Under the pieces are notes generated by a model, which saw only the letters and a list, made by a program, of their open reading frames with translations, was not told where the DNA came from and ran no database searches. 13,111 nucleotides of DNA from an uncultured Gammaproteobacteria bacterium (GTDB lineage Bacteria; Pseudomonadota; Gammaproteobacteria; Magnimaribacterales; D2472). Location of the stretch: assembly GCA_913050015.1 (NCBI GenBank), contig CAJXAZ010000025.1:1-13111 (forward strand). Direction: 5' to 3'. Positions within the stretch are counted from its first letter, which is position 1, and each line of letters opens with the position of its first letter. Below are positions 6,394 to 13,111 of the stretch, in pieces. The position numbers were made by a program, and so were the translations under genes.

Positions 6394-7785
6394 CTAGCTG
6401 TTTATGACCTTAGTAAGGTATTCTGGTATTAAGTCCAAGCTTACCCTTTCTTGTTTCATTGAATCTCTATCCCTTATTGTTGCAGAGCCATCTTCAAGCG
6501 TATCAAAGTCTATTGTTATGCATAAAGGCGTACCAATCTCATCATGTCTTCTGTAACTCTTACCTATATTCCCTGAGTTCTCGAGCACAACCCTTCCCAG
6601 GTTTAGCTTTTGAAGAGCTTTCTTGAGATCTGATGCAGTTTTAACAAGATCCTCATTATTTTTTTTAAGAGGTATCACAGCTGCCTTAATAGGAGATAAA
6701 TGAGGTTTTAAATGTAAAACAGTTCTTTCTTTCCCACTATCCAACTCTTGGACTTCATAAGATTCATTTAGAATTGCTAAAATACCTCTATCAACTCCAG
6801 CTGATGGCTCTATTACATAGGGAACTACCCATTTTTTTGTTTCTATATCTTGAATCGCTAACTTAGAGTTAGATGCCTTATTAGGCATAACATCTGCAGA
6901 AATTTCTAGTTCATCTTGATTTTTTGTATGAGACCCAAGATCAAAATCAGTTCTATTTGCTATACCCTCAAGCTCTTCGACTCCGTGAGGGAATTTATAC
7001 ATAATATCAACAGTTCTCTTAGAGTAATGCGCTAGCTCGTCACCAGGAACCTCATATAACTCAAGGCTGCTTTCTGGAACGCCCTGGTCTTCCCACCAAT
7101 TAACCCTACTTTTAACCCATTTGTTATGCCATTCTTCATCTGTACCTGGAACAACAAAAAACTCTAATTCCATTTGTTCAAATTCTCTTACCCTAAAAAT
7201 AAAGTTTCTAGGTGTTATTTCATTTCTAAATGCTTTTCCTATTTGAGCAATTCCAAAGGGCAATGATTTTGCAGTTGAATCTACGACATTCTTGAAGTTA
7301 GTAAATATTTGCTGTGCAGTTTCTGGTCGAAGATAGGCAAAAGACTTACCGTCATCAACTGGTCCGACACTTGTCTTAAACATTAGATTAAATGGTCTTG
7401 GGTCAGTTAGGTCTGTTGATTTACAAGCTGGACATTTAGAATCCTCAACCAAATCAGCCCTCCATCTTGCTTGACATGACTTACAGTCAACCATGGGATC
7501 TGAGAAAGTATCCTCATGTCCAGAATGCTTTAAAACAAGAGGATTCGATAAAATTGCTGCGTCCAATCCCTCTATATTATCATTTTCGTAAACCATGGCG
7601 TTCCACCATGCTCTTTTAAGATTGTTTTTTAATTCAACACCAAGTGGGCCGTAATCATACATGCCCTGTAATCCGCCATAAATTTCGCCAGATTGAAAGA
7701 TAAAACCTCTTCTTTTACAAAGCGCAACAAGCTCGTCCATTGTTTTAGCTGTCAATTTTATCTCCTTTTTGTAATAAGTAGACAT
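6394..7785 (-). CDS. glyQS: Glycyl-tRNA synthetase, single-chain (dimeric-type, class IIa)
   Basis: This enzyme charges tRNA-Gly with glycine. The 463-residue product matches the Thermus/eukaryote-type alpha2 GlyRS, unlike the GlyQ/GlyS pair of most gammaproteobacteria. Seen: CKRRGFIFQSGEIYGG (23-38), motif 1 region DYGPLGVELKNNLKRAWW (44-61), motif 2 FRNEITPRNFIFRVREFEQM (186-205), ELEGIANRTDFDLGSH (271-286), motif 3 EPSAGVDRGILAIL (326-339), and an anticodon-binding domain from about 365. Four cysteines, C101/C104 and C118/C121, could bind zinc. Start: the ATG at 7785 has no ribosome site, whereas TTG at 7755 has AAGGAG six bases upstream and gives MTAKTMDEL, which fits the usual N-terminus. 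I keep the ATG as outer bound because other genes here also lack ribosome sites. The gene converges on gyrB with 13 bp between stops. Confidence 0.95.
   Translation of the reverse strand: MSTYYKKEIKLTAKTMDELVALCKRRGFIFQSGEIYGGLQGMYDYGPLGVELKNNLKRAWWNAMVYENDNIEGLDAAILSNPLVLKHSGHEDTFSDPMVDCKSCQARWRADLVEDSKCPACKSTDLTDPRPFNLMFKTSVGPVDDGKSFAYLRPETAQQIFTNFKNVVDSTAKSLPFGIAQIGKAFRNEITPRNFIFRVREFEQMELEFFVVPGTDEEWHNKWVKSRVNWWEDQGVPESSLELYEVPGDELAHYSKRTVDIMYKFPHGVEELEGIANRTDFDLGSHTKNQDELEISADVMPNKASNSKLAIQDIETKKWVVPYVIEPSAGVDRGILAILNESYEVQELDSGKERTVLHLKPHLSPIKAAVIPLKKNNEDLVKTASDLKKALQKLNLGRVVLENSGNIGKSYRRHDEIGTPLCITIDFDTLEDGSATIRDRDSMKQERVSLDLIPEYLTKVINS
7762..7767 (-). promoter_or_regulatory. Shine-Dalgarno sequence for an alternative TTG start of the GlyRS gene
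   Basis: The minus strand reads AAGGAG followed by six bases and TTG (7753-7755), ideal spacing. It is the only strong ribosome site I see before any gene start in the window. It may be real and would shorten GlyRS to 453 residues, or it may be a by-product of the Lys-Lys-Glu codons of the longer form. Confidence 0.45.
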
Positions 7786-7793
7786 TTGTCTAC
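7778..7793. repeat. Perfect inverted repeat over the GlyRS ATG
   Basis: GTAGAC-ATTT-GTCTAC has 6-bp arms and a 4-base spacer, and it covers the annotated ATG (7783-7785). As RNA it could form a hairpin with the ATG at the loop/stem boundary; as DNA it could be an operator. If translation starts at TTG 7755 it lies wholly in the leader. Confidence 0.5.
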
Positions 7794-7902
7794 ATATAAA
7801 ATGCTTAGCTCTTAAATAATAGGTTATTGCTTTAAATATTAATTAACCTATATTAATAAAATCTATTAAGATTATATAACAATCAAAGAATAAGTAATCA
7901 GA
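7786..7902. promoter_or_regulatory. Divergent intergenic region between GlyRS and acyltransferase genes
   Basis: This very AT-rich 117-bp gap must hold promoters for both divergent genes. ATTATATAAC at 7871-7880 contains a TATAAT on the minus strand and TATATA/TATAAC on the plus strand, but I see no good -35 partner for either. An 8-bp inverted repeat, ATAGGTTA (7819-7826) and TAACCTAT (7844-7851), with centres 25 bp apart, could bind a dimeric regulator. No T-box or other riboswitch is recognisable. Confidence 0.4.
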
Positions 7903-8766
7903 ATGAAAGCTTTATTTTATCTAATATCAATTCCATCAAGCTCTGCCATAAGAGGGCTAGTTAAATTTTACTGCCTGTTTGGTCTTTACAAGAGAACACC
8001 AATGTTTAAGGTTACCTTGATAAATATAAAAATTGCTTATCCCCTTCTTGATAATAACGACCAAAAAGATCTAGCAAAACTGAGTTTTATTGAAAGCTTG
8101 GTAAGTGGATTTGAAACACTCACTAGCTGGTCAAGAAAGACACACTACGCTCACGAAAATATATTTAAAATTACAGATCAGTTTCTGCTCACCCAAAACA
8201 TAGCAAATAAAAATGGATTAATAATAGCTGCCATTCATAGTAGAAGTGTTGATATGTTGCTTAAGTGGATTAATACAAAGGCCAATACCACCACACTTTA
8301 TAAAAAAGTAAAAAATCAAAAATTAGACTCCTTTGTTCGAGGTCAGAGAGAAGAGAATAATAATAAAGTTTTTGAGGCTTCTATCTCAGGCGTAAGACAA
8401 TTATATAAAGCGTTAATTTCTAATAAAGTTATATGCCTAGCTCCAGACCAGGTTCCACAAGATGGGATGGGAGAGTATGTTGAATTATTTAATAGGAACT
8501 CTTACACCACAACACTAGTGCCATCACTCGCGCTAAAAACAAAGAAGCCGGTAGTGTTTATAAGCCTTAATTTAAACATAAATAAAAAACTAGAAGTTAA
8601 TATAATAAACAGCAATGAAAATATATACAATGATAGTAAGCACCAACTATCTATGAACAAAGATATCGAAAAGCTAATTAATATAAATACCTCTGATTAT
8701 TCCTGGGAATATAAAAGGTTTAAAAAACCACCAATAGGAGTTAGTAATCCTTACCTAAATATTTAA
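7903..8766 (+). CDS. LpxL/HtrB-family lipid A acyltransferase
   Basis: Members of this family transfer a secondary acyl chain to lipid A precursors at the inner membrane. The 287-residue product (family usually about 295-310) has a hydrophobic N-terminus, the HX4D/E catalytic pair as H112-S-R-S-V-D117 after LIIAAI, the block ICLAPDQVPQDGMGEYVELF (177-196) followed by YTTTLVPSLALKTKKPVVFI, comparable to the PDQVP...FFG...T..LA region of HtrB-like proteins, and a C-terminal YSWEYKRFKKPP (266-277) like the usual YLWxHRRFKxRP. The common HFGNWE context is changed, with Asp in place of Glu, so substrate and activity are less certain. It is divergent from the GlyRS gene and abuts trkH stop to stop. 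A Pseudomonas HtrB-like gene occupies the same place and strand. Confidence 0.85.
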   Translation: MKALFYLISIPSSSAIRGLVKFYCLFGLYKRTPMFKVTLINIKIAYPLLDNNDQKDLAKLSFIESLVSGFETLTSWSRKTHYAHENIFKITDQFLLTQNIANKNGLIIAAIHSRSVDMLLKWINTKANTTTLYKKVKNQKLDSFVRGQREENNNKVFEASISGVRQLYKALISNKVICLAPDQVPQDGMGEYVELFNRNSYTTTLVPSLALKTKKPVVFISLNLNINKKLEVNIINSNENIYNDSKHQLSMNKDIEKLININTSDYSWEYKRFKKPPIGVSNPYLNI

Positions 8767-10200
8767 TTATTTATCCCAAAAAATGGGAGTAAATAGAACT
8801 AGTAATGTAAAAATTTCCAATCTTCCAAGTATCATTGCGAAGGCTAATATACCCTTACCAAATGGAGTAACGCTTTCATACGTTTGGGAGACATCGCCTA
8901 GCCCTGGTCCTAGATTATTCAAACAAGCACCAATTGCAGAAAAGGCAGATTCAAAATCTAATCCAGTTACAAGTAAGCCTAAAAGTAGTATGACAAATGA
9001 AATTACGTATATAGAAAAGAATCCCCAAACAGAAGAAGCAACATCCTCCTCCACAGTTTTGGATCCAATTTTTAAAGAGAAAACTCCGTTTGGATGAACA
9101 AGCTTCATAAGATTTATATAGGCATAATTAATCATAATTAATACTCGCCAAGACTTAATACCTCCCCCAACCGATCCAGAGCAAGCCCCAATGAAAGCTC
9201 CTAATAGAAATAAGAAACCAATAGAAGCAGGCCAATCACCAGAATCACCTATGGAGAAACCTGTGGTAGTTACTATTGAGACAGAATGAAATAAAAGCTC
9301 TCTAATTGAAATATCTCCAGACTTTGAAAATAAATTTATACAAACAGACAGTAAAAAAATTACTGTTAATATCGATATAAAAAAACGTAGCTCTGGATCT
9401 GCAAGATATTTGAGCGGTTTACGCATATATATAGCAAAATAATGAAGGGTAAAGCTAAGAGCTGAAAGCAGCATAAACGCTATACATACAAACTCTATGA
9501 ACCCGCTATTGAAATAACCAATACTTTGATCATGAGTTGAGAACCCTCCAATAGAAACAGTGCTTAGACTATGTGAGATTGCATCAAAGCCAGACATCCC
9601 GCCAACGTAATATAAAAAGGCACATACAATAGTTAAACCAAGGTATATAGCCCAAAGTGCCTGAGCTGTCTCTTTTATTCTAGGTGTTAGTTTCTGATCA
9701 TTCATTGCACCAGGTATTTCTGCCTTATAGAGCTGACCACCGCCAATACCAAGCAAAGGCATAACAGCTATTGCTAAAACAATTAAACCCATTCCCCCCA
9801 TCCATTGAAGCAGCTGTCTGTAAAATAGAAGTGACTGCGGCATGTTATCAAGTCCGGATATAACAGTAGCCCCTGTCGTTGTAATGCCAGACATTGATTC
9901 AAAAAAAGCATCAACAAGAGGCATGCCACTTAAGGCAAAGGGTATTGAGCCAGCGATAGCTAATATTAACCAAAAAAAAGTAATGATAATAAAGCCATCT
10001 TTTTGGCCCAGTTCGTCATTACCTCCTCTAGAAGCTAACCATCCTATTAAACCAAGCCCGAAAACCAGGCAAAAGGTAATAATAAAGATCATTAGAGCCG
10101 AATCTTTAAATATTAAAGATACAGCTATGGGTAGCACAAAAGAAGCACTAAAAAACATTACCAAGATACTAAACAGATTAATTATAGCTTTTGGGTTCAT
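8767..10200 (-). CDS. trkH: Trk potassium uptake system, membrane subunit TrkH
   Basis: TrkH is the K+-translocating subunit of the Trk system in the inner membrane. The 477-residue product (E. coli 483) is strongly hydrophobic and shows the four selectivity-filter segments: SGITTTGATV (104-113), STVSIGGFST (213-222), SIVTTTGFSIGD (308-319) and CLNNLGPGLG (426-435), each with its filter glycine. The gating-loop segment GACSGSVGGGIKSWRVL (338-354) is also present. The ATG overlaps the trkA stop by one base (TAATG), showing translational coupling with its regulatory subunit. It converges on the acyltransferase gene with no base between the stops. Confidence 0.97.
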   Translation of the reverse strand: MNPKAIINLFSILVMFFSASFVLPIAVSLIFKDSALMIFIITFCLVFGLGLIGWLASRGGNDELGQKDGFIIITFFWLILAIAGSIPFALSGMPLVDAFFESMSGITTTGATVISGLDNMPQSLLFYRQLLQWMGGMGLIVLAIAVMPLLGIGGGQLYKAEIPGAMNDQKLTPRIKETAQALWAIYLGLTIVCAFLYYVGGMSGFDAISHSLSTVSIGGFSTHDQSIGYFNSGFIEFVCIAFMLLSALSFTLHYFAIYMRKPLKYLADPELRFFISILTVIFLLSVCINLFSKSGDISIRELLFHSVSIVTTTGFSIGDSGDWPASIGFLFLLGAFIGACSGSVGGGIKSWRVLIMINYAYINLMKLVHPNGVFSLKIGSKTVEEDVASSVWGFFSIYVISFVILLLGLLVTGLDFESAFSAIGACLNNLGPGLGDVSQTYESVTPFGKGILAFAMILGRLEIFTLLVLFTPIFWDK

Positions 10201-11555
10201 TAATTTGCTTTAAAGAGTTTCTCTACTTCGCCAACAGCCTTTTTATCAGCTAGAAATATAATTAAGTGATCATTTAGACAGAGCTCAACAGAAGAGCTAG
10301 GCATTATAACTTCCTCATGCCTTACAATAGCTGCAATACAGGCTCCTTCTGGCAGAGGTATGTCTTTTATAGGCTTATCAAAAAGCTTGGATGTATACTC
10401 ATTGGCATGAACTATTCCCTCTATCGCCTCTGCTCCGGCATCCATTTTTAGCATAACGTCTTGAGCGACATCGCCTTCTCTTAAGTCTTGAAGTACAGAG
10501 GATACAGTCAATCTGTAAGGAGCTATATAGATATCTATAAAACCAGGCACAAGACCCAGATAAGATGGGTTATTTAATATAATCATTGTTTTCTTAGCGC
10601 CCATTTTTTTTGCTAACAGTGAAGACATGACATTTGTCTCATCATCATCAGTTAAGGCACAAAATATATCTATATTTGATATGTTTTCGCTTTTCAACAA
10701 CTCTTCGTCAGTTGCTGATCCGTTTAAGACTATAGTTTTATCAAGTTCTTTCGATAATAAGTTACATTTATCTATATTAGATTCTATTAATTTAACTTTA
10801 TATGTCTTTTCTAAGTCTCTAGCTAAGGAGAATCCCACTCTTCCGCCTCCTACTATCATAATTCTTGAATAAGCATCCTCATGGTCTCTAAACTCATCTA
10901 CGATTGAGCCGATGTTGTCTGCAGATGATACAAAGTAGACCTCATCATTTTCTTTTATAACAGTATCGCCTTCTGGTATGAATGGCTTACCTTTTCTATA
11001 AATAGATGGGATATATGTATCCACATCTGGCATGTCATCTTTAATGCACTTTAGCTCCCTGCCAACAAGCTTTCCTTTTTTTCTAGCTTTAACCGAAACT
11101 AATTTAACTTTATCACCAGCAAAGTGCTCAATCTGATCCGCCCCTGGATGGTTTATTAGTTCTTTAAGATGGGATGTAATCTCATTTTCTGGACAGATAG
11201 GAATATCAATAATACCTTCTCCAAAAATTTTATAATGCTCCAAATAAGCAGTGTCTTTAAATCTACATATTGTCTTTTTAACATTAAACATATTCTTAGC
11301 AATCTGACAGGCGATGATATTAACCTCATCATTTGATGTCACCGCTATGACTATTGTGTCTTCATCAGCACCAGCTTTCATTATCGAATTTGGTTTTGCT
11401 GCGTGACCCTCAACTGTCATTATATCGAGCCTTTCTTCGAGGGCAGAAAGTTTTGATTTATCCTCATCAACTATAGAAACCTGATAGTCACTATTTGATA
11501 AATTTCTTGCAAGACTGCCGCCGACTTTCCCCGCACCTAAAATTACTATTTTCAT
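10200..11555 (-). CDS. trkA: Trk potassium uptake system, NAD-binding peripheral subunit TrkA
   Basis: TrkA is the cytoplasmic regulator of TrkH, built from two tandem RCK halves that bind NAD(H) or nucleotides. Seen in 451 residues (E. coli 458): first Rossmann motif GAGKVG (7-12) with acidic residue D30 at the end of strand 2, a first TrkA-C region (about 140-220), a second Rossmann motif GGGRVG (236-241) with E258, ALTDDDETNVMSSLLAKKMG (300-319), and a second TrkA-C region (about 370-450). It lies directly upstream of trkH. In many gammaproteobacteria rsmB sits between fmt and trkA; here only 58 bp separate them. Confidence 0.97.
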   Translation of the reverse strand: MKIVILGAGKVGGSLARNLSNSDYQVSIVDEDKSKLSALEERLDIMTVEGHAAKPNSIMKAGADEDTIVIAVTSNDEVNIIACQIAKNMFNVKKTICRFKDTAYLEHYKIFGEGIIDIPICPENEITSHLKELINHPGADQIEHFAGDKVKLVSVKARKKGKLVGRELKCIKDDMPDVDTYIPSIYRKGKPFIPEGDTVIKENDEVYFVSSADNIGSIVDEFRDHEDAYSRIMIVGGGRVGFSLARDLEKTYKVKLIESNIDKCNLLSKELDKTIVLNGSATDEELLKSENISNIDIFCALTDDDETNVMSSLLAKKMGAKKTMIILNNPSYLGLVPGFIDIYIAPYRLTVSSVLQDLREGDVAQDVMLKMDAGAEAIEGIVHANEYTSKLFDKPIKDIPLPEGACIAAIVRHEEVIMPSSSVELCLNDHLIIFLADKKAVGEVEKLFKAN

Positions 11556-11577
11556 AAAGAGTAAATTAAACCTCTTT
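11556..11577 (-). repeat. Inverted repeat in the trkA leader
   Basis: On the minus strand AAAGAG, ten bases, then CTCTTT ends immediately before the trkA ATG. A hairpin would pair part of the only GAGG-like ribosome site (15 nt upstream) and place its stem next to the start codon. The stem is short and mostly A-T, so function is doubtful. The remaining bases to 11613 show nothing recognisable. Confidence 0.3.
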
Positions 11578-11613
11578 TAATACAATTAAAAGCTTCTAGC
11601 GCAAATAAAATAA

Positions 11614-12534
11614 TTATACAAAAAACTCCCTGTATGCATTATATGCATCAGCAGAGCTAATTTTATTCTTATTTGGTAGTTGTAAGTGAGTAATCACTAT
11701 AGTTCCTAACTTTGTTTTAAAGTAAATACCAGTCTTATCAAACTTAACAATTGTGCCTGGCATGCCTGATAAATCTTCATGACACAGGTGCATATCATGT
11801 ATTTTAACTAACACATCCTTATGTATAAAAGCCAAGCCAGGCCATTCAGAATAGGCTCTGTATTTATTAATAATCACATCTGCTTTTTCTGCAAAATCAA
11901 TAACAGAATCTGATTTTTTAATTTTAGAGCAGTAAGATGCTTTTGTATCATCCTGGGCATTCAATAAAATCTTATCTGCAAAAAGTAAATCTAAAACATT
12001 ATCTATATTTTTTATAGCAAGATTACAAAGGTCTTTTTCTAAAGAAACCTTGTTGTGAGTTTTGATAATATCTAATGTAAAAATTTTAATAATTTTTCCC
12101 TCATCAAGGCCTTCACTCATTTCCATAAAAGTAACGCCTGACAAATTATCTCCATTTAACAGAGATGTTTGAATTGGAGATGCCCCTCTATAGGATGGCA
12201 ATATAGAATAATGAACGTTAACTGGGATTTTACCTGGAGCATGAAGCAGCCAGTTTGGAATAATTTTTCCATAAGCAGCAACCACAAGAAAATCAAATTC
12301 TATGTCTTCAATATCTTTAATGAAATCAGGATCATTGAGGTTTGTGGGTTTAAAAACAGGAAAGTCATACTTCAGCGATATTTTAGATACGCTAGACTCT
12401 AGTATTTTATTACCTCTCTTTTGGGGCTTATCAGGCTGAGTTATAACTCCTTTAATGTTGTATGCAGAATTACTCGCTAGATATTCAAGTATCTCACCAG
12501 AAGGATCAGGAGTACCAGCAAATAAAATATTCAT
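11614..12534 (-). CDS. fmt: Methionyl-tRNA formyltransferase
   Basis: Fmt formylates the initiator Met-tRNA using 10-formyl-tetrahydrofolate. The 306-residue product (E. coli 315) has FAGTPD (5-10), VVAAYGKIIP (84-93), the catalytic residues N106 and H108 in NVHYSILPSYRGASPIQ, D144 in EGLDEG, and a C-terminal OB-fold domain with YRAYSEWPG (225-233) and the terminal DAYNAYREFFV. The SLLP loop reads SILP. It follows def by 47 bp, the usual def-fmt pairing in which the formyl group is added and later removed. The spacer carries a 15-bp direct repeat whose second copy ends at the ATG. No good ribosome site; GAGG lies about 17 nt upstream. Confidence 0.97.
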   Translation of the reverse strand: MNILFAGTPDPSGEILEYLASNSAYNIKGVITQPDKPQKRGNKILESSVSKISLKYDFPVFKPTNLNDPDFIKDIEDIEFDFLVVAAYGKIIPNWLLHAPGKIPVNVHYSILPSYRGASPIQTSLLNGDNLSGVTFMEMSEGLDEGKIIKIFTLDIIKTHNKVSLEKDLCNLAIKNIDNVLDLLFADKILLNAQDDTKASYCSKIKKSDSVIDFAEKADVIINKYRAYSEWPGLAFIHKDVLVKIHDMHLCHEDLSGMPGTIVKFDKTGIYFKTKLGTIVITHLQLPNKNKISSADAYNAYREFFV

Positions 12535-12579
12535 AAAATCTGTTAAAATACCTCTATATTCGTCTAAAATCTGTTAAAA
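12534..12579 (-). repeat. 15-bp direct repeat in the def-fmt spacer
   Basis: On the minus strand TTTTAACAGATTTTA occurs at 12565-12579 and again at 12534-12548, exactly 31 bp apart (about three helical turns). The downstream copy runs into the fmt ATG. It may be a slippage duplication or a pair of sites for one regulator. Confidence 0.6.
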
Positions 12580-12581
12580 AT

Positions 12582-13079
12582 CTACTTAGATAACTTTTTT
12601 CTTATCCTATCTCTCTTTATTGGACTTATGTAGTCAACCATTAACTTACCCTCTAAATGGTCCATCTCATGTTGTATACAGATAGTTAAGAGCCCGGTAG
12701 GCACTATATTATGATGATTTCCCTTTAGGTCTTGCCATGAAAGCTCAATTTGATCAGGACGAGTTATTGTTTCATTGAATCCAGGTACTGATAAACAACC
12801 TTCCTCATAAGAATCAGTACTGAGAGTATCTACAATCTTATATTCAGGATTAACAAAAAACATAGGCTCATTACGCTCCTCGCTAAGATCCATCGCAATT
12901 AGTCTTATGTGCTTATCTACTTGCGAGGCTGCTAAACCAATGCCATTTTCTTTATACATAAGGGCTAGCATTCCTTTCGCAAGGTTTTCGAGACTTTTGT
13001 CGAATTTTTCAACCTTTACAGCAACAGTCCTCAGACGTGGATCAGGAAATTTTAAGATTTTTAGTTTTTCATCTTTCAT
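12582..13079 (-). CDS. def: Peptide deformylase
   Basis: Def is the metalloenzyme that removes the N-formyl group from nascent proteins. The 165-residue product (E. coli 169) has all three motifs: GIGLAASQ (46-53), EGCLSVP (93-99, metal ligand C95) and QHEMDH (136-141, ligands H137 and H141, catalytic E138). The start is inside three tandem AAAGATG copies; only the ATG at 13079 is in the def frame, since those at 13086 and 13072 lead to stops within a few codons. It is the first gene of the def-fmt-trkA-trkH run. Bases 13080-13111 upstream are too few to define a promoter. Confidence 0.97.
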   Translation of the reverse strand: MKDEKLKILKFPDPRLRTVAVKVEKFDKSLENLAKGMLALMYKENGIGLAASQVDKHIRLIAMDLSEERNEPMFFVNPEYKIVDTLSTDSYEEGCLSVPGFNETITRPDQIELSWQDLKGNHHNIVPTGLLTICIQHEMDHLEGKLMVDYISPIKRDRIRKKLSK

Positions 13080-13090
13080 CTTTCATCTTT
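13070..13090 (-). repeat. Triple tandem 7-bp repeat at the def start codon
   Basis: AAAGATG is repeated exactly three times on the minus strand. Each copy supplies an ATG in a different frame; the middle one starts def. The first opens a five-codon frame (MKDER) that ends overlapping the def start, the third a three-codon frame. Confidence 0.7.
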
Positions 13091-13111
13091 TGGATATCTT
13101 CATAAATACAT

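Noticed and set aside
6407..6419. ACCTTAGTAAGGT palindrome near the end of the GlyRS gene as terminator or operator
   Set aside because: The one-base spacer leaves at best a 4-bp stem, there is no U-tract, and it lies within coding sequence.
8774..8788. TCCCA-AAAAA-TGGGA hairpin at the trkH/acyltransferase convergence as a bidirectional terminator
   Set aside because: The stem is only 5 bp, lies in trkH codons, and no U-run follows on either strand.
8783..9097. Long open frame on the plus strand opposite trkH
   Set aside because: It is antisense to clearly coding trkH, has no recognisable domain and no ribosome site. The same applies to frames opposite trkH at 9842-10213, trkA at 10627-10872, fmt at 12169-12402, dnaN at 2280-2525, recF at 3593-4123 and gyrB at 5309-5518.
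11614..11622. TTATACAAA as a DnaA box near the end of fmt
   Set aside because: It is an 8 of 9 match in AT-rich coding DNA, isolated, and of a kind seen elsewhere by chance (for example in gyrB near 5273).
1..13111. A new defence, mobile or biosynthetic system
   Set aside because: Every stretch over about 160 bp is occupied by a recognisable core gene, and there are no repeats of CRISPR type, transposases, integrases or unknown gene clusters.

Overview
This 13.1-kb window is a core chromosomal segment around the dnaA replication-initiation region of an AT-rich bacterium, most likely a gammaproteobacterium with a small, streamlined genome. The evidence for the lineage is a gammaproteobacterial-type ribosomal protein L34, a DnaA with the HACKKI-type C-terminus, and a gene order and set of orientations that parallel the Pseudomonas origin region as I remember it: yidC-rnpA-rpmH / dnaA-dnaN-recF-gyrB / glycyl-tRNA synthetase (-) / LpxL-HtrB-like acyltransferase (+) / trk genes, fmt and def (-). 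Low G+C, near-zero gaps and missing neighbours suggest a marine SAR86-like or similar lineage, but I cannot prove the genus. There are no tRNA or rRNA genes, mobile elements, CRISPR arrays or phage genes.

Layout. At 1-791 (minus) lie the 5' part of yidC, rnpA and rpmH, driven by a clear sigma70-type promoter with a GC-rich discriminator. The 158-bp gap between rpmH and dnaA holds a perfect DnaA box with two weaker, spaced relatives and is the best origin candidate in the window. At 950-6380 (plus) dnaA, dnaN, recF and gyrB form a tight cluster with gaps of 2, 2 and 6 bp. The 3' end of recF carries a near-perfect ParB-binding palindrome (parS). At 6394-7785 (minus) is a single-chain glycyl-tRNA synthetase, followed by a divergent intergenic region with two inverted repeats and an LpxL/HtrB-family acyltransferase at 7903-8766 (plus). 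At 8767-13079 (minus) def, fmt, trkA and trkH are read in that order.

How it works together. The genes cover replication initiation and elongation (DnaA, beta clamp, RecF, gyrase), chromosome partitioning (parS), translation (L34, RNase P protein, GlyRS, formyl-Met-tRNA synthesis and deformylation), envelope assembly (YidC, lipid A acylation) and potassium uptake (TrkA/TrkH). I see no undescribed gene system. The interesting content lies in deviations from the usual plan: the parS site embedded in recF codons, a single-chain GlyRS where the two-subunit enzyme is expected, a GyrB without the long TOPRIM insert, absence of yidD and rsmB from their usual places, a short RnpA with a changed RNR motif and a non-ATG start, and small repeat structures at the starts of def, fmt, trkA and the GlyRS gene.
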